7,579 nucleotides of DNA, taken from contig CAMYLL010000116.1 of NCBI GenBank assembly GCA_947259235.1, positions 1 to 7,579 of the forward strand. Direction: 5' to 3'. The stretch is from an uncultured Pseudodesulfovibrio sp. Lineage in GTDB: Bacteria; Desulfobacterota; Desulfovibrionia; Desulfovibrionales; Desulfovibrionaceae. Positions 6,186 to 7,579 of the stretch are shown here, piece by piece. The translations under genes were made by a program, and so were the position numbers. How positions within the stretch are numbered: the stretch's first letter is position 1; the number at the start of each line of letters is the position of its first letter. The notes under the pieces were generated by a model. It made no database searches. It was given only the letters and a program-made list of their open reading frames with translations, and was not told where the DNA came from.

Positions 6186-6965
6186 ATGAAAAAATACACT
6201 GATGTCGTCATAGGTGGGGAAACGGTCAAGAAGCACCGGAGGGATGTGAACAAGGATGCTGTCATCTGCTCTCACATTCCCGCCGAGAAGTGCAGGATTT
6301 TCGAGTCCAGTGCAGGCGCGGCCGTACTGGCCCGCCAGCTCAGCGACCAGGGGCATGACGTCACCATATCCAATTATTATTTCCAGAATTTCAAGGACAT
6401 CACTGAGTTTCAGGCAGACCTGAACAAGCCCCTGGACCTGCCGGACGACTCCTTTGACGTGATCATCTGCCGCGAGGTCATAGAGCACGTGGAGTCCGTG
6501 CCGCACACCCTGCGCGAGTTCAACCGCGTGCTCAAGCCCGGCGGCACGCTGATCATGACCTTTCCCAACAGATTGCAGATCCGCTCGCGCATCCTCCACC
6601 TGCTCACCGGGTTCTATCGCGGCATGAAGTCCCCCATCAACCTCGACATCCCTTTTGGCAACGCGCACATCAATCTCATCGGCTACCCCGAGATGGATTA
6701 CTTCCTCCGCAAGACCGGCTACGAGATCGCGGCTGTCGAATCATCCTACTTCCAAGCCAGCGATTCCATGTTCCTCGCACTCTGGCCCATGATCGCCCTT
6801 GCCACGCGCTATTACCTGCTCAGCTACAAGAAACACGCACAGGAACATGAAAAGACCCAGCCCGCCAACAGGGCCTACAACACCTACATTGCGGAAAAGC
6901 TGCTCAGCAAGGCGCTCTATCTCGGCAAGGACGTTATCGTCACCGCGACAAAACCTGCCAAATAG
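6186..6965 (+). CDS. Class I SAM-dependent methyltransferase-like protein (Methyltransf_11/23 type) with degenerate motif I
   Basis: This 259-residue protein has the Rossmann-like methyltransferase core. Motif I is KCRIFESSAGAAVLARQL (35-52). The next strand is HDVTISNYY (57-65), then FQADLNKPLDLPDDSFDVII (75-94), CREVIEHVESVPHTLREFNR (95-114) and VLKPGGTLIMTFPNRLQIRS (115-134), typical of UbiE/Methyltransf_11 proteins. The usual E/DxGxGxG loop is replaced by ESSAGAA, so SAM binding may be altered. The segment after 135 (hydrophobic LHLLTGFYRG, later FLALWPMIALATRYYLL) resembles methyltransferases acting on lipid or surface-sugar substrates; this is a weak inference. The start at ATG 6186 has AGGAG six bases upstream; an in-frame ATG 17 codons earlier has none. 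No substrate can be assigned. It probably shares a transcript with the MarR gene. Confidence 0.82.
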   Translation: MKKYTDVVIGGETVKKHRRDVNKDAVICSHIPAEKCRIFESSAGAAVLARQLSDQGHDVTISNYYFQNFKDITEFQADLNKPLDLPDDSFDVIICREVIEHVESVPHTLREFNRVLKPGGTLIMTFPNRLQIRSRILHLLTGFYRGMKSPINLDIPFGNAHINLIGYPEMDYFLRKTGYEIAAVESSYFQASDSMFLALWPMIALATRYYLLSYKKHAQEHEKTQPANRAYNTYIAEKLLSKALYLGKDVIVTATKPAK

Positions 6966-7205
6966 CGTGCACCAGCCCCAGGCGACCCTCAGCCACTGAT
7001 CGCCCTGCCCCGCCAACCACAATTGACTTTAACCAAATGCAATCCGGTTCAACTCTGATGCTCCGGCGGTTTTTTGGGTTTTTCCCGTCTTTTACAACAA
7101 TCGCCCTGCAACAACTTCACCCCGTTGCCCTCTTTGTGTTCGCAACGCAATAACCAGTGAGATTTGGCCTTTAACTTACCAATTTAATTTTTTTTATTTT
7201 TGAAT
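6966..7205. other. Gene-free spacer, becoming AT-rich rightward
   Basis: I see no convincing coding region here. A bulged hairpin lies at 6981-7004, just after the methyltransferase stop: GGCGA, a CCC bulge, TCAG, loop CCA, CTGA, TCGCC. It has no T-run, so it is at best a non-standard terminator. A run of six T follows CGGCGG near 7069-7074, but no stem of useful length precedes it. Base composition turns AT-rich from about 7020, unlike the genes to the left. Confidence 0.5.
7171..7200 (+). promoter_or_regulatory. Putative promoter of the structured RNA
   Basis: TTAACT (7171-7176, 4 of 6 match to TTGACA) and TATTTT (7195-7200, 4 of 6 match to TATAAT) are separated by 18 bases. Transcription would be expected to start near 7206-7208, exactly where the left arm of the inverted repeat begins. 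In such AT-rich DNA a match of this quality can occur by chance. Confidence 0.35.
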
Positions 7206-7410
7206 ACGCTGTCCTGCACTCACGATTTTTGCGTGATTTATTCTAGACTGAATCGGCATTTTTATGGCGCAGAAATTTCATTTTCATGACATTTCCCCAT
7301 TATTTTTATTTCGTAATTCTGATAAGAGGCTCTGTAACTTTCAGCAACATCCCGTAATCCCGTTCAATGGGACCATTTGTAGAAAAATTCTAGAGTTTGT
7401 AGGACAGCGT
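7206..7410 (+). ncRNA. Candidate retron-like structured RNA (msr-msd) with a1/a2 ends
   Basis: The ends form an inverted repeat: ACGCTGTCCT (7206-7215) against AGGACAGCGT (7401-7410) is perfect. As RNA the helix extends to 13 pairs through one G-U pair (7216/7400) and two more pairs (7217-7218 with 7398-7399). Inside come hairpin 1 (TCACG/CGTGA, 7220-7236, loop ATTTTTG) and hairpin 2 (7254-7269, one G-G mismatch, loop TTTT). A long imperfect hairpin then follows: AGAA 7271-7274 with TTCT 7388-7391, TTTTC 7281-7285 with GAAAA 7382-7386, ACA 7289-7291 with TGT 7378-7380, CCCATT 7296-7301 with AATGGG 7366-7371, and an apical stem 7319-7344. Paired ends, small U-loop stems, then one long stem is the order of retron msr-msd RNAs, and G7216 would be the candidate branching base. 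The canonical AGC context is not seen and no reverse transcriptase is within the window. It could instead be another structured RNA or chance pairing in AT-rich DNA. Confidence 0.4.
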
Positions 7411-7414
7411 TGTA

Positions 7415-7491
7415 CTTTGTTGACAATCTTTGACTCCTTGTGTCAAAGGATGAACATCAGGAATAAGTTTGTGACACTATGGACAACAAAG
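7415..7491. repeat. Cluster of short inverted repeats around the start of the HTH gene
   Basis: Three related elements occur in under 80 bases. An inverted repeat CTTTGAC / GTCAAAG (7428-7434, 7442-7448) has a 7-base spacer. A wider pair is CTTTGTTG (7415-7422) and CAACAAAG (7484-7491). The motif TTTGTTGACA (7416-7425) recurs as TTTGTGACAC (7468-7477). They lie between the candidate RNA and the HTH gene and reach into its first codons. They look like binding sites for the HTH protein itself, which is inferred from position. Confidence 0.4.
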
Positions 7492-7579
7492 ATACCCACA
7501 GGCCTCCGACCCTGCTCACGGTACGCGAAGTTGCGGATTTGCTTCGGGTGCATCAGCGGACGGCCTATCGCCTGATAAC
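7479..7579 (+). CDS. Small helix-turn-helix (HTH_17, excisionase-like) DNA-binding protein, N-terminus only
   Basis: Thirty-three codons are visible from ATG 7479 to the right edge. After a short polar lead (MDNKDTHRPP) comes TLLTVREVADLLRVHQRTAY (11-30). This is the start of the MerR-like HTH_17 or 'excisionase family' domain, whose consensus reads 'LLTV.EvAelL.Vs.rTvyrli'. Such domains occur alone in small proteins of phage, integrative elements and defence loci, acting as excision factors or transcription regulators, and also at the front of longer proteins. An in-frame stop lies at 7464-7466, so ATG 7479 is the only ATG start available. No clear ribosome binding site is seen (AGGA is about 15 bases away), leaving translation efficiency open. 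It lies 68 bases after the candidate structured RNA on the same strand. What follows beyond the edge decides whether this is a retron or other mobile or defence locus. Confidence 0.72.
   Translation, partial: MDNKDTHRPPTLLTVREVADLLRVHQRTAYRLI

Noticed and set aside
7039..7062. Possible tRNA T-arm (CCGGTTCAACTC)
   Set aside because: It resembles a TΨC loop by a few bases, but the flanks do not pair and no anticodon or acceptor stem is present.
7058..7090. Intrinsic terminator before the T-run near 7069
   Set aside because: The T-run is present, but the only stems are 3 or 4 bp (GGG/CCC, CCGG/CCGG), too weak to call.
7264..7575. A 103-codon plus-strand open frame running through the structured segment into the HTH gene
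   Set aside because: It uses a different frame from the HTH domain, has no ribosome binding site or recognisable domain, and crosses the paired elements. It is open by chance in AT-rich DNA.
1..7579. CRISPR array, rRNA, or insertion sequence
   Set aside because: No regularly spaced repeats, no rRNA-like sequence, and no transposase or paired terminal repeats around a transposase frame were seen.

Overview
The window is high-GC DNA whose gene content and codon style suggest a Desulfovibrionaceae-type sulfate reducer or a similar GC-rich Proteobacterium. This is an inference from gene types, not from any marker gene. The exception is an AT-rich, gene-free stretch near the right end (about 7020-7478).

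Left block, minus strand. A TetR-type regulator is cut by the left edge (1-119). It has a TATAAT -10 box and an imperfect palindrome just downstream, consistent with self-repression. To its right, six genes read leftward with short gaps or overlaps and probably form one transcription unit. In order of transcription they are a ChbG/HpnK (YdjC-like) deacetylase (5534-4680), larE (4617-3838), larB (3841-3080), a short larC (3006-2221), a DUF3431 protein (2228-1566) and a MacB/FtsX-type ABC permease (1525-302). LarB, LarC and LarE make the nickel-pincer nucleotide cofactor of LarA-family racemases and epimerases: LarB carboxylates and hydrolyses NaAD, LarE donates sulfur, LarC inserts nickel. No larA is present here. 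This LarC ends about where the C-terminal CTP-using domain should begin, so either the pathway is completed elsewhere in the genome or this copy is defective.

Middle block, plus strand. A MarR-family regulator (5644-6123) is divergent from the deacetylase. The 109-base shared intergenic region holds a TTGACA box and a 12-bp palindrome. Downstream lies a class I SAM methyltransferase-like protein (6186-6965) whose glycine-rich SAM loop is degenerate.

Right end, plus strand. After an AT-rich spacer there is a structured segment (7206-7410). Its ends can pair as a 13-bp RNA helix, and it contains two short hairpins with U-rich loops followed by a long imperfect hairpin. This is the layout of a retron msr-msd RNA with a1/a2 ends, and a plausible promoter would start transcription at its first base. 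It is followed by the start of a small excisionase-like (HTH_17) DNA-binding protein (7479 onward), cut by the window edge. No reverse transcriptase is visible, so the retron reading is a hypothesis that depends on the next few kilobases. It is the most interesting signal in the window.
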